Part shown: positions 44,004-52,989 of the stretch, one piece after another
Position numbering within the stretch: the first letter of the stretch is position 1
Layout: the number at the start of each line of letters is the position of its first letter
DNA from: Candidatus Kouleothrix ribensis
GTDB taxonomy: Bacteria; Chloroflexota; Chloroflexia; Chloroflexales; Roseiflexaceae
Assembly (NCBI GenBank): GCA_016722075.1
Contig: JADKGW010000001.1
Coordinates: 2,914,001 to 2,978,000, forward strand
DNA: 64,000 bases
Reading direction: 5' to 3'
The notes under the pieces: generated by a model
Databases searched by the model: none
What the model saw: only the letters and a program-made list of their open reading frames with translations
Told to the model about the DNA's origin: nothing
Position numbers and translations under genes: made by a program

Positions 44004-44528
44004 ATGGACAGCAATCCGTCACGCATCGCAGAGTCGGGTGTTTTTGTCGGGCGCGATGTAATCAAGAGCATCATCGTCACCGGCAACCACAATCAATTCT
44101 TCATCGGCGGCTACGCGCGCCTGCGCGATGCCTATATCTACCCAAGCACAGTCTTCGACGATCTCGACAGGGACGGCTTCGCCGGTCGTGGCTGGCTGTG
44201 CGATCGAATCGACGCATTCATATCGGGCAAGCCATGCGGGTATATCATACTCACCGCCGAAGCCGGCATGGGCAAAACCAGGTTTCTGGCCTGGCTGGCA
44301 CGCGAGCGCGGCTACATCCACCATTTTGCGCAATCGGTTTACTCGAATAATAGCATCGGCGACGGTTTGCGCAGTATCGCGGCCCAGCTAATCGTTGCGT
44401 ATCGATTAGAGCCATACATCTCGAATGAGGATCTGCCGGATATCGCCAGCCGATCCGACTTTCTCTACACCATCCTCAAGCAGGCCGCAGCTAACAGATC
44501 GCCCAACGAAAAGATCATCGTCGTGGTA
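44004..44528 (+). pseudogene. STAND/NACHT-like NTPase, 5' fragment (interrupted by insertion sequence)
   Basis: 175 residues before the insertion. GVFVGRDVIKSIIVTGNHNQFFIGG (11-36) is the shared GGDV-type motif. Then VFDDLDRDGFAGRGWLCDRIDAFISG, Walker A TAEAGMGKTRF (84-93), and KIIVVV (170-175), which is the strand leading into Walker B. The insertion sequence enters after 44528, immediately before the Walker B Asp. Removing it and one TGGTA copy restores one frame (to 47806) of about 766 residues. As it stands, translation runs into the IS and stops near 44759, so the fragment keeps the P-loop but cannot hydrolyse ATP. GAGG lies six bases before ATG 44004, 32 bp after the small adaptor-like gene. 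Confidence 0.88.
44524..44528 (+). repeat. Target-site duplication, left copy (TGGTA)
   Basis: TGGTA directly before the IS end CCTAG; the identical pentamer follows the right end at 46026-46030. Confidence 0.9.
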
Positions 44529-46025
44529 CCTAGTTTTGGCTCCAATTGGCGACACGATGCCGCTGGGCGTAATGCGGTTGCAGAAAAATGCATGATGAGC
44601 CATACCTTTTCGGGATTTCACCGTCACGAAAAAGGAGGCTCATCATGGCCCAGTCTACCACGGCGCCGACCACGACCTTTACGCCTGTCGCATCGCTGGC
44701 TGCATTGGGGCTGTATCTGCGGCAGATCGATTTCTTGGTGCCGGTGCGGGAACAGGTGAAGATTGTGCAGAAGACGGTCATCCATACGCCCATGGACAAA
44801 CTGACTGATGCCTTGGTCACCATTCTGGCCGGTGCCCACGGCATCGTGGAGGCCAATACGCTGCTGCGGAGCGATCGCGCCTTGCAGGAGGCGTTTGGCC
44901 GGGGAGGCCTGTGCCGAGCAATCGAGCATTCAGGCGACATTGAACGCCTGCACCGCGACCAACGTGCAGCAGTTGACGGCGGCACTGACCATCATCTATC
45001 GCCAGCACAGCCGGGGCTATCGGCATGCCTACGCCCGCCAGTACCAATTGCTGGATGTCGATCTGAGCGGCATGCCCTGTGGCTCGAAAGCCGCGCTGGC
45101 CACCAAAGGCTATTTCGCCAACCAGCGCAACCGCCGCGGGCGCCAGCTCGGGCGCGTGCTGGCCAGTCGCTATGGTGAGATTGTGACCGATCAACTCTTT
45201 GCGGGCACGGTCGGGCTGACCAAAGCGCTGATCCCCTGGTCAACGCGGCCGAGCAAGTGCTGGAGCTGGACGAGGCCAAACGCCAGCGCACCATCCTGCG
45301 CATCGACTCGGGCGGCGGCAGTATCGACGACATCAACTGGGCGTTGGCGCGCGGCTATCACATCCTCACCAAAGATTACTCGCGCCAGCGGGCGCGCAAG
45401 CTGGGCGTGAGCGTGACGGAATGGATCGATGACCCGCAGATCGCAGGACGCCAGGTCGGGTGGGTGGCGACGCCCGCGCCCGAATACGTGCGTCCGGTCG
45501 GGCGGATCGCCGTCCGCTGGAAGCAGAAGAACGGGCAGTGGGAGTATGCGGTGATCATCACGACCCTGCTGGCGGCTGATGTGATTGCCGAAACGAACCA
45601 GCCCCAGGCGCAGGTCTTGGACCATCAGGCGGTACTGCTGGCGTATGTGCAGTGCTACGACATGCGTGGTGGTGGGGTCGAGACGAGCTTCAAGGACGAC
45701 AAGCAGGGCATCGGCCTGACGAAACGGAGCAAGAAGCGGTTCGCCGCGCAACAGATGCTCACGCTGCTGGGCAGCCTGGCCCATAACGTGATCGTCTGGG
45801 CGCGCCAGTGGCTGAGCGATCACGAGCCCAAGCTGCGCCGCTATGGCCTCAAACGGATGGTGCGCGATATCTTCCATATCAGCGGCTTTCTCGTCCACAA
45901 TGCCCGTGGGCGGATTGTGGAAGTGGTGCTGAACCAACGCGCCCCACGCGTCCGCAATCTCGCCCGTAGCTTGGATGTGCGCCTACGGCCCCAGCACATC
46001 GCCATCAATTGGGGCCAAATCTAGG
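44529..46025 (+). mobile_element. Insertion sequence, IS4-superfamily (IS1380-like), 1497 bp
   Basis: Bounded by imperfect terminal inverted repeats: left CCTAGTTTTGGCTCCAATTG, right (reverse complement) CCTAGATTTGGCCCCAATTG, 18 of 20 matching. Flanked by a 5-bp direct duplication TGGTA. It carries one transposase gene with two apparent frameshifts. CCT-beginning ends and a duplication of 4-5 bp fit IS1380; assignment by eye. The insertion splits the STAND NTPase gene. Confidence 0.93.
44645..46024 (+). pseudogene. DDE transposase of the insertion sequence, two frameshifts
   Basis: Starts at ATG 44645 behind AAAGGAGG and stops inside the right inverted repeat (46022-46024). The coherent protein needs a shift near 44901 (GGGG; frame ends in ...LQEAFG and resumes ACAEQSSIQATLNACT) and back near 45231 (CCCC; ...VGLTKALIP to LVNAAEQVLELDEAKRQRT). 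Conserved segments: ILRIDSGGGSIDDINWAL (Asp), GYHILTKDYS, and the C-terminal Y-x2-R-x4-E-x6-K signature in YDMRGGGVETSFKDDK, typical of IS4-type DDE enzymes. The indels offset each other, one gain and one loss. Either the copy is dead or the homopolymers are misread. Confidence 0.85.
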
Positions 46026-46030
46026 TGGTA
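46026..46030 (+). repeat. Target-site duplication, right copy (TGGTA)
   Basis: Follows the IS end CTAGG directly; identical to 44524-44528. Confidence 0.9.
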
Positions 46031-47806
46031 GATAGCCTCGAAGACCCCGGCAGGCCAGGCGGCGCACCAAACCTGCTTGGGCTACCGGCGCGGCTTCCAG
46101 ACGGCGTTTTTTTCATTGTGTCGAAGCGGCCTGGCCCCGACGCCTTCCACACTAATCCAACGCCACGCTGCGATATTTTGCTAAGCCCCGATCTGCCCGA
46201 GAACCTGCGCGACATCGACGATTTTCTGACGCAGGCCGCCACACGCCCAGGCATCGCGCAATCGCTGCGCGAAAGCGGCTTGACGATCGCGCAATTCATA
46301 ACCATCCTCAAAGCCAAGTCGCAGGGGAAATGGCTGTACCTGCATTATGTGCTGTACGAGATCGAGCATGGCCATCGAACAACGCGCGACTTCAATAGGT
46401 TGCCGAATGGCCTACTGGATTATTACATTAAATACTGGGAGCAGTGGATTATCGCGGATAATACGCAATGGCACGGCGTCTATCTGCCAATCCTTGCGAC
46501 CCTCGCCGCCGTAAAAGAGCCAGTTGGCGCGCACCACCTGAACTCGTGGACTGGCCTGGCTACAACCCTGATCGAGCAACACCTGGAGCAAAACTGGCCG
46601 CATTTCATCGCTAAAAGCAGGCATGGCCAGCATACCTACTACCAATTCTTTCATGCAACACTACGCGAATTGTTTGAGCACGCCGTAGATTTACAGCAAC
46701 AATACAGCCAGTATACACAGCTTCTAAGCATATTCAAAACCGCGTATCGCGAGGCCTACAAGCGAATTCTGCAATCGCTATGCAACGACCTCGCAAGCCC
46801 CTCCGACGAATCCATGCGGCGTGATGCGGCATTTCGGCTTATTCGCATGGATTGGCTCAGGCACCGCAACCGCATTGCGCCAGCCGACATCGAGCGGCAG
46901 CTCGAGGCAATCGGGCGCTATGTCGATACGAACGACCAGCGACAGTATCTTATTCAGAGTATTGATGTTGCGCTAGGCATGAGCGCCGACGAGCGCCAGC
47001 GCGCCCGGCTGCTGGTCTACCGCGCCGCGCTCAACGGTCAGTGCGGCGAAACCGATCAAGCCGAGGCCGATTATTACGCGGCCGAACGGCTCATTCTGCA
47101 CGCCGGGCAGTTACCCCCGCCAGTGCCCGAAGACCAACACATACTGGCGCGGATCTACCTGGGGCTTGCGAACATTCACAGCATTCGGGCCGAACCGGCC
47201 GACGAGGCCGCGCCCGCAGACGAGCAAGAGGTGCAAGCGGCGCTCAGATATTTCGAGCAGGCTGCCAGCGCAGCAAACGCGTTTGGTCGCGATCCACAGC
47301 TCCAGATCACTATTCAAAAAGAGCTGATCTACACCTATGCACTGCTGGCGCAATGGCAGCTAGGCGAAGACACATATCGCGAAACTATCGGCTTCCTCCA
47401 GCGAATTCAATCGCAGCTCGAACCGACTGTCTACGCCCGCCTGCAGGCCCAGCTGCTCGAAGTCGCCAGCCAGCTGTACTACAAGTGGGCGCTCTCGGTG
47501 GCCGCACAATCGCACGATCTGGCGCATGACCTACTCGAGCGGGCGCGCGCGCTGGCTGAAGACGGAATCAACCTGCTCAACGCTGCGTTCGATCGCACCG
47601 GCGACCAGGAGCTAGTGTACGACCGGGTGCTGGCATACATCAACAAGGGCGATTACCTCCAGGCGATCGGCGAGCATCTCGGCGGCGCATTCGCTGCCCG
47701 GTCGGCTGAGGCGCGCACGTGCTGGGAGCAGGCGCGTGAGCAAGCCCAAGCCTACGATTTCCTCGATATGGTTGACTTGACCAACAGCCGCCTTACGCAC
47801 AGCTGA
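46026..47806 (+). pseudogene. STAND/NACHT-like NTPase, 3' fragment with TPR-like C terminus
   Basis: Begins at the second TGGTA. The first residues (VDSLEDPGRPGGAPNLLGLPARLPDGVFFIVSKRPGP) complete Walker B (KIIVV-VDSLED) and include sensor 1 (FFIVSKR). Then a LLSPDLPENLRDIDDFL helical region, GKWLYLHYVLYEIEHG, a winged-helix-like part (VYLPILATLAAVKEPVGAHHLNSWTGL), FFHATLRELFE, and helical TPR-like repeats from about 47000 (AALNGQCGETDQAEADYYAAERLILHAG, HILARIYLGLANIHSIRAEP, ALRYFEQAASAANAFG). TPR arrays are typical ligand-sensing ends of STAND proteins. A GTG at 46025 could start separate translation, but without the P-loop. Only 8 bp separate its stop from the C11 gene. Confidence 0.87.
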
Positions 47807-47814
47807 GTGAACCT

Positions 47815-50800
47815 ATGAAACCAGTACTGCCACGCCTCGCCCTGGTTGCCCTGCTGGCAGGCGCAGGGTTGATCCCCCCGCGCGCCCAGGCCGCCCCGCC
47901 GCCGGTATCCAGCACCGCCGACAGTGGCCCCGGCACATTGCGCCAGGCGCTGCTCGACGCGCTGCCCGGCGACCAGATCACCTTCAGCACGGCGGCCTTC
48001 CCGCCCGGCAACCCCCAGGCCATCCTGCTGCGCTCGACGCTGCAGATCAACAAAGCCAATATCAGGATCGACGCCAGCAATGCCGGGGTGATTCTCGATG
48101 GCTCACAGGCCCCGGCCGACACCAACGGCCTGACGATCGCGGCAAGCAACACAGTGATCCAGGGGCTAAGGATTCAGAATTTTAGGTATGGCGTCGACTC
48201 GGGCAACGGCATCTATATCGCGCCCGGCGCCTCGAGCAATCAGATCGGCGGTAGCCGGACGATCGGCGCAGGGCCGAACGGCCAGGGCAACCTGATCGTG
48301 CGCAACGGCGGCAACGGCATCGCGATCAGCGGGCCAGGCGCGCTTGGCAATATCATTCTCGGCAATGCGATCGGCGTCGACGCCTCGGCCGCGTGGGATC
48401 GCGGCAACGCACGCAACGGCATCGCACTCTACGCCGGCGCAGCTCAGACGACGATCGGCAGCGCCGACCCAAACCAGCGCAATGTGATCGCCGGCAACCA
48501 GCAGAATGGCGTGTGGATTGCCGGGGATGGCACGACCCAAAACAATATCATAGGTAATTATATCGGCACCGACCTGAATGGCTTGGGCAAGGTTCCCAAC
48601 CAGGGAGCAGGCGTGGCGCTGCATAACGGTGCGCAAGCCAACTGCGTCGGCGGGCTGGCCGTGGCAGCGCCGCAGCCATGCAGCCCGGCGACAGGCAATA
48701 CCATCAGCGGCAACACTGGTAGCGGCATCGACATGCTCGACGCCAACACCAGCAACAACTGGGTGCTGGCAAACCTGATTGGCCTGAGCCGACTAGGCAC
48801 CAGTGCCAACGGCAATGCCCTCGACGGCGTAAGGATCGTACTGGGGGCCAGCGCCAACCACATCGGCGACGGCAGCCCGGCCGGGCGCAATATTATCGGC
48901 GCGAATGCGTACGACGGCGTGCGGATCGGCGACCAGCTGCAGAACCGCTTTGTCGCCGATAGCGCCACCCAGGGCAATTACGTCCAGGGCAACTACATCG
49001 GCTCCGACAAAACCGGTAGCCAGGCGCTCGGCAATGGCCTGCACGGTGTCGATATAATCGAGGGCACGCACGGTAACCTAGTCGGCGGCGATCAGCCTGG
49101 GCAGGGCAACCTGCTGAGTGGCAACCGCAACCACGGGCTGGTAATGCTCTTCGGCGCACACCACAACACCGCCTGGGGCAACCTGGTCGGCCCCGACAGC
49201 AGCGGCACGTTCTCGCTCGGCTTTCAGCCAAACGGCGGCATCGACATCGCCGAGGGCGCGCACGACAACATGATCGGCGGGCTAGGCGCCGGTCAGGGCA
49301 ATCTAATCAGCGGCAACCATACCGACGGCATCGCGCTGTTCGACAACAGCGGCAAAGGCACGGTCGGTAACCAGGTGCTCGGCAATCGCATCGGCCTGAC
49401 CCTGAGCGGTGATCAGGCGCTGCCGAATATCGGCTATGGTATCTTGGCGGTCAGCGGCTCGTCGAACACGCTGATCAAGGGCAATACCATCGGGTACAAC
49501 CAGGCTTACGGCATCTGGGTCGCGCCGTGCGACCAGTTCAATCGCGGCAATGTCATCGCGATGAACTCGGTGTACAGCAACATGCTTGGCGCTATCCTCA
49601 CCAGCTGCCCGGTGCAGCCGCCCACGCTCCACATTACAGCCGCCGGCGCGAGCGAGAGTGTCGGCGGCAAAACGCTGCCCAACGCCACTGTCGATATCTT
49701 CTCCGACGACAACGACCAGAGCCGCACCTATGAAGGGACTGTTCAGGCCGACGCCGCCGGCAACTTCACATTCGCGCCGCCCGCAGGCACCTTCACCGGC
49801 GTGAATGTGACGGCAACCGCCACCGACAGCGGCGGCAACACATCGGCGCTGGCGCAGCATGCACATCTGCTCTGGACACTCATGCTCTACCTGAGCGGCG
49901 ACAACGACCTCAGCAAAGTCATGTCCGATCTAGTCGATCGGATCACGGCTGATGGGCCGAGCCGGCGCGCGAATGTGATCGCGCTGATCGACGGCCGGTC
50001 AGGTGCGCGGGCGCGCGGCGCGCTCTACGATCTTACCCGCGGGCAGCCCACCGAGCTGGCTCTGCCCGCGCAGATCGTCGACAGCAACGGCGAGCTCGAC
50101 ATGGGCGACCCGCTTACGCTCGAGACGTTTGTCGGTCTGGTGCGCGCCAACTACCCCTCGCGCTACACGCTGCTCTCGATCATCGATCATGGCGGCGGCT
50201 GGGCGCCTAGCAGCAAAGATTACATCCCCGGCGCCACGCCACACCACCGCGGCTGGCTGGCCGGCAGCAACGGCCTGAGCTGGGATTTCAACCCCGGCAA
50301 AGGCAATGGCGATTACGACTACCTCGATAGCCCCGAGCTGCACCAGGCCTTCGCGGCAATCTCGCACAACGGCACCAACAAGCTCAACATCGTATATTAC
50401 GATGTGTGCCTGATGGGCATGATCGAGGTGGCCTACCAGATCAAAGATTACGCCGGCATTTTTGTGTCGTCGCAAAACATCGGCTGGGCGCCCGACGGCC
50501 CACAGAACCGCTATGTCCGGACGATCCAGGGAATTCTGCCAACCACTACGCCGCACGCAATGGCTACGCTGCTGGTTCAATCGTACCGCGACTCGCTGCC
50601 TGTGCCGGCAACCGGCAAACCGTTCGCGCACCCGTATACCATCGCGGCGGTCGAACTTGCCAAGCTGCCGGCTGTTATCGCCGCGACCCGCCAGCTCGGC
50701 ATCGCTATAGCCCAGCGCGTCACAAACGCTACAAAGGCGGCAGTGCTGAAAAGCGCCTACGATAGCACGCAGAAGATCGACTACGACAGCGATTTCAAGA

Positions 50801-51645
50801 TCGAACCAACCGACGGCTTCGTCGACCTGGCCGACTTCGCTGCGCACGTGGCCGGCCAATTTAACGACCCGGTGATCAGCCAGCATGCCAACGACACGAT
50901 CGCCATGATCAAGGCAGCGGTTTTCGCCAAGCAGCAGCAGAGCGGCAACCCCTGGAAATATCCCGATCGGCAGTGGAACCTGGATCACGTCAACGGTCTG
51001 TCGATCTTCTTACCGCTTGGCGAAGACTTGATTCTGCCGGTTGCACCCGTGCTCGCGCAGCCAGGCCCAACTAGCAACCTGTATTTACGCGATACCTACA
51101 CCAACACCCAGCTGCTATTCGTTAACGCGAGCGATTGGCGCGCGCTGATCGAAAAGTATTACCGGATCGTTCCAGTGCCAACCAGCGTGATCACTCACCC
51201 GGTCGATGGTCTGCTGGCAGCCGATATCACGCCACCGACCACGATCATCACCGTCACACCTGGGCTGGCCGGTCTGCGCCAGAACCAGCCGGTGACGATC
51301 GCCTGGTCGTCGGTCGATCGGCAGATGAATAGCGACGGCAGCACCACTGGCGCAGGCGTCGGCGGCGCGACGCTGTGGTACTGGCCGCCGGGCGGCCAGT
51401 GGGGCGTGGCCGGCACCGACAAAACGACCAGCGGCGAATTTCAGATCACCTTAGCGGCGCCCGGCTGCCATGCTTTCGCTGTGCGCGCGATCGACAACGC
51501 CGGCAATATCGAGCCGTTCCAGTCGGGGCAGAACTACTTCTTCGGCACACTGCCGGTGGGAGCATGCCCGGCCGCCGTATACCTTCCGCTCGCCGTGAGT
51601 TCCAGCCGCGTGCGGAACAATTCACAACGTGAATTGACACCTTGA
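47815..51645 (+). CDS. Secreted beta-helix protein with clostripain (C11) peptidase domain
   Basis: 1276 residues. Signal peptide RLALVALLAGAGLIPPRAQA. Residues 30 to about 610 are a right-handed parallel beta-helix: it opens with the CSLREA-like VSSTADSGPGTLRQALLDA and contains many GNxIxGN/NLISGN-type turns (NVIAGNQQNGVWIAG, NLLSGNRNHGLVM, NLISGNHTDGIALF). A Big-like segment (about 610-680) leads to a C11 domain: LLWTLMLYLSGDNDLSKVMSDLVDRI, IIDHGGGW (His792), YYDVCLMGMIEVAYQI (Cys865), VSSQNIGWAPDG. The caspase-fold His-Cys pair looks intact. A C-terminal Ig-like domain (about 1150-1260) ends in AAVYLPLAVSSS, followed by a short tail. Extracellular protease or adhesin-protease. Starts 8 bp after the STAND gene, so co-transcribed. 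Confidence 0.88.
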   Translation: MKPVLPRLALVALLAGAGLIPPRAQAAPPPVSSTADSGPGTLRQALLDALPGDQITFSTAAFPPGNPQAILLRSTLQINKANIRIDASNAGVILDGSQAPADTNGLTIAASNTVIQGLRIQNFRYGVDSGNGIYIAPGASSNQIGGSRTIGAGPNGQGNLIVRNGGNGIAISGPGALGNIILGNAIGVDASAAWDRGNARNGIALYAGAAQTTIGSADPNQRNVIAGNQQNGVWIAGDGTTQNNIIGNYIGTDLNGLGKVPNQGAGVALHNGAQANCVGGLAVAAPQPCSPATGNTISGNTGSGIDMLDANTSNNWVLANLIGLSRLGTSANGNALDGVRIVLGASANHIGDGSPAGRNIIGANAYDGVRIGDQLQNRFVADSATQGNYVQGNYIGSDKTGSQALGNGLHGVDIIEGTHGNLVGGDQPGQGNLLSGNRNHGLVMLFGAHHNTAWGNLVGPDSSGTFSLGFQPNGGIDIAEGAHDNMIGGLGAGQGNLISGNHTDGIALFDNSGKGTVGNQVLGNRIGLTLSGDQALPNIGYGILAVSGSSNTLIKGNTIGYNQAYGIWVAPCDQFNRGNVIAMNSVYSNMLGAILTSCPVQPPTLHITAAGASESVGGKTLPNATVDIFSDDNDQSRTYEGTVQADAAGNFTFAPPAGTFTGVNVTATATDSGGNTSALAQHAHLLWTLMLYLSGDNDLSKVMSDLVDRITADGPSRRANVIALIDGRSGARARGALYDLTRGQPTELALPAQIVDSNGELDMGDPLTLETFVGLVRANYPSRYTLLSIIDHGGGWAPSSKDYIPGATPHHRGWLAGSNGLSWDFNPGKGNGDYDYLDSPELHQAFAAISHNGTNKLNIVYYDVCLMGMIEVAYQIKDYAGIFVSSQNIGWAPDGPQNRYVRTIQGILPTTTPHAMATLLVQSYRDSLPVPATGKPFAHPYTIAAVELAKLPAVIAATRQLGIAIAQRVTNATKAAVLKSAYDSTQKIDYDSDFKIEPTDGFVDLADFAAHVAGQFNDPVISQHANDTIAMIKAAVFAKQQQSGNPWKYPDRQWNLDHVNGLSIFLPLGEDLILPVAPVLAQPGPTSNLYLRDTYTNTQLLFVNASDWRALIEKYYRIVPVPTSVITHPVDGLLAADITPPTTIITVTPGLAGLRQNQPVTIAWSSVDRQMNSDGSTTGAGVGGATLWYWPPGGQWGVAGTDKTTSGEFQITLAAPGCHAFAVRAIDNAGNIEPFQSGQNYFFGTLPVGACPAAVYLPLAVSSSRVRNNSQRELTP

Positions 51646-52027
51646 CAGGCTGTTTGAAAGGGTGATTTGGGGCGACTTGGCCCTTCACACTCCCGGCTCT
51701 TCAGACAGCCCATGCAGATTCACTGGTCTGTCGGCTGCGGCCCAGCGGTACTGCGTGGTTATTTGTTTTCGGTTTTGTGCTCGTAGCGCACAAATCGAAA
51801 ACAGTAGAACATACGGTACCATGCTGCCGCAGGCAAAACCACCGACCGCAGAGCGTACTCTACGTCCGCGTTCGTCCGTGCTCGTCCGCGTCCCAACCCC
51901 GTCAGTCTGAACAGGTACCAACCATGTAAGCCATGTTATTTGAGTGAGATGGCGGCAGCATCATATGGTACAATGGCTGCCGTTCGCGCGTGCGGCGGTC
52001 GCTCGCGCCCGAGCATCGAAGGTGCCT
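51646..52027. other. Intergenic region: hairpin and two dispersed repeat fragments
   Basis: Holds an imperfect hairpin TTTTCGGTTTTGTGC (51766-51780) / GCACAAATCGAAAA (51788-51801), perhaps the terminator of the C11 operon. After it come GCTGCCGCAGGCAAAACC (51823-51840), also found at 54261 and 56812, and GCGTCCCAACCCCGT...GAACAGGTAC (51888-51918), also found at 41087. A TACAAT -10 candidate is at 51969-51974. No gene seen. Confidence 0.6.
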
Positions 52028-52436
52028 ATGCCACGCGCATCGACGCCGCCCGCAGTCGTGCTCCCCAGCTTCGAAGTCAGCCTATTCCGCACCAACATCG
52101 ACGAGCTGAAATGGTACCTCGCTGCGGGCGCTGGTGCCTGTGCCGCCGCCCATCCAGCTGAGCGGCCAGCCCGCCGATGAGTTCCCGCAAACTGTGCGCG
52201 TGTTCTTCGACGATATGACCCGACGCCTGGGGGCGCTGCGCGACTCGGGCAAACAGCTGCTGCTCGAGGCCGACGACCCATTCCTGCTGACCGAGCTGGC
52301 CAACCGCCCGGCGCTGCGCACGCTGGTGCGGCTGGCTACGGTTGGCGAGCGCCCGGCGCTGCTGGTGCCCGACGAGGATGAGGCCGCTGTCCGCCGCCAG
52401 CTCAAAAAGCTGGGCTACCTGCCGAAGAAGGCCTGA
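52028..52436 (+). pseudogene. Small unknown protein gene with apparent one-base frameshift
   Basis: Two overlapping frames look like halves of one protein. The first, from ATG 52028, reads MPRASTPPAVVLPSFEVSLFRTNIDELKWYLAA. The second continues ALVPVPPPIQLSGQPADEFP, TVRVFFDDMTRRLGALRDS, LLLEADDPFLLTELANRPALRTLVRLATVG and ERPALLVPDEDEAAVRRQLKKLGYLPKKA to 52436. Deleting one G from the GGG at about 52127-52129 joins them into about 135 residues. I do not recognise the family. Either a recent pseudogene or a sequence error. No neighbour suggests a role. Confidence 0.6.
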
Positions 52437-52484
52437 GGCGCGGCCAATGCGCCTTCGGCTGCAAAGCACTACCAAGGAGCTGTT

Positions 52485-52973
52485 ATGAACCCTGCCGACA
52501 CGCTCACGACCCTGTTTAACCACAACCTATGGGCCAACCTGCGCCTGCTCGAACAATGTGCCAAGCTGACCAGCGAGCAGCTCGACGCCACCCTTTCCGG
52601 CGGCTATGGCTCGATCCACGCTACCTTGCAGCACATCGCCACGTCCGAGCAGTCGTACTTCGCGCGCATCACTACCGGCCTACCACGCCGCCGGCCGGGA
52701 GACGCCCCACCCATGACGATCACAGAAATCGTCGAATCGCTGCGTACCACTGGCTCCGGCCTGGTGGATTGGGCGCCTAAGGTACTGGCCGATGACACTG
52801 TGCAGGTCGACTGGGAGGGCACGCCGCGCGATGTGCCAAAGACGATCATCCTCACTCAGGCGATCAACCATGCCACCGAGCACCGCGCCCAGATCATGGC
52901 GATCTTGACGCAATTGGGGATCCAACCACCCGATTTGGATAGCTGGTCGTATTTCGACGAGCTGGCGCTATAG
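52485..52973 (+). CDS. DinB family protein
   Basis: 162 residues. Four-helix DinB/YfiT-like fold with metal-ligand histidines in LTTLFNHNLWANLRLLEQC, IHATLQHIATSEQSYFARI and ILTQAINHATEHRAQIMAILTQLG; the three His form the usual divalent-metal site. Family members include bacillithiol and mycothiol S-transferases and enzymes of unknown role. AAGGAG lies six bases before the ATG. It ends 16 bp before the ammonia-lyase gene and may form an operon with it. Confidence 0.88.
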   Translation: MNPADTLTTLFNHNLWANLRLLEQCAKLTSEQLDATLSGGYGSIHATLQHIATSEQSYFARITTGLPRRRPGDAPPMTITEIVESLRTTGSGLVDWAPKVLADDTVQVDWEGTPRDVPKTIILTQAINHATEHRAQIMAILTQLGIQPPDLDSWSYFDELAL

Positions 52974-52989
52974 AAAGAACTCAACCAAC

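Noticed and set aside
44645..46024. Programmed frameshifting of the transposase
   Set aside because: Two shifts in opposite senses are needed, without the A-rich slippery site and stem-loop usual in IS frameshifting; indels are simpler.
47815..51645. Cytoplasmic caspase-like effector of the STAND protein
   Set aside because: The protein has a clear signal peptide and a long beta-helix, so it should be exported; a direct NLR-caspase effector role is not supported as written.
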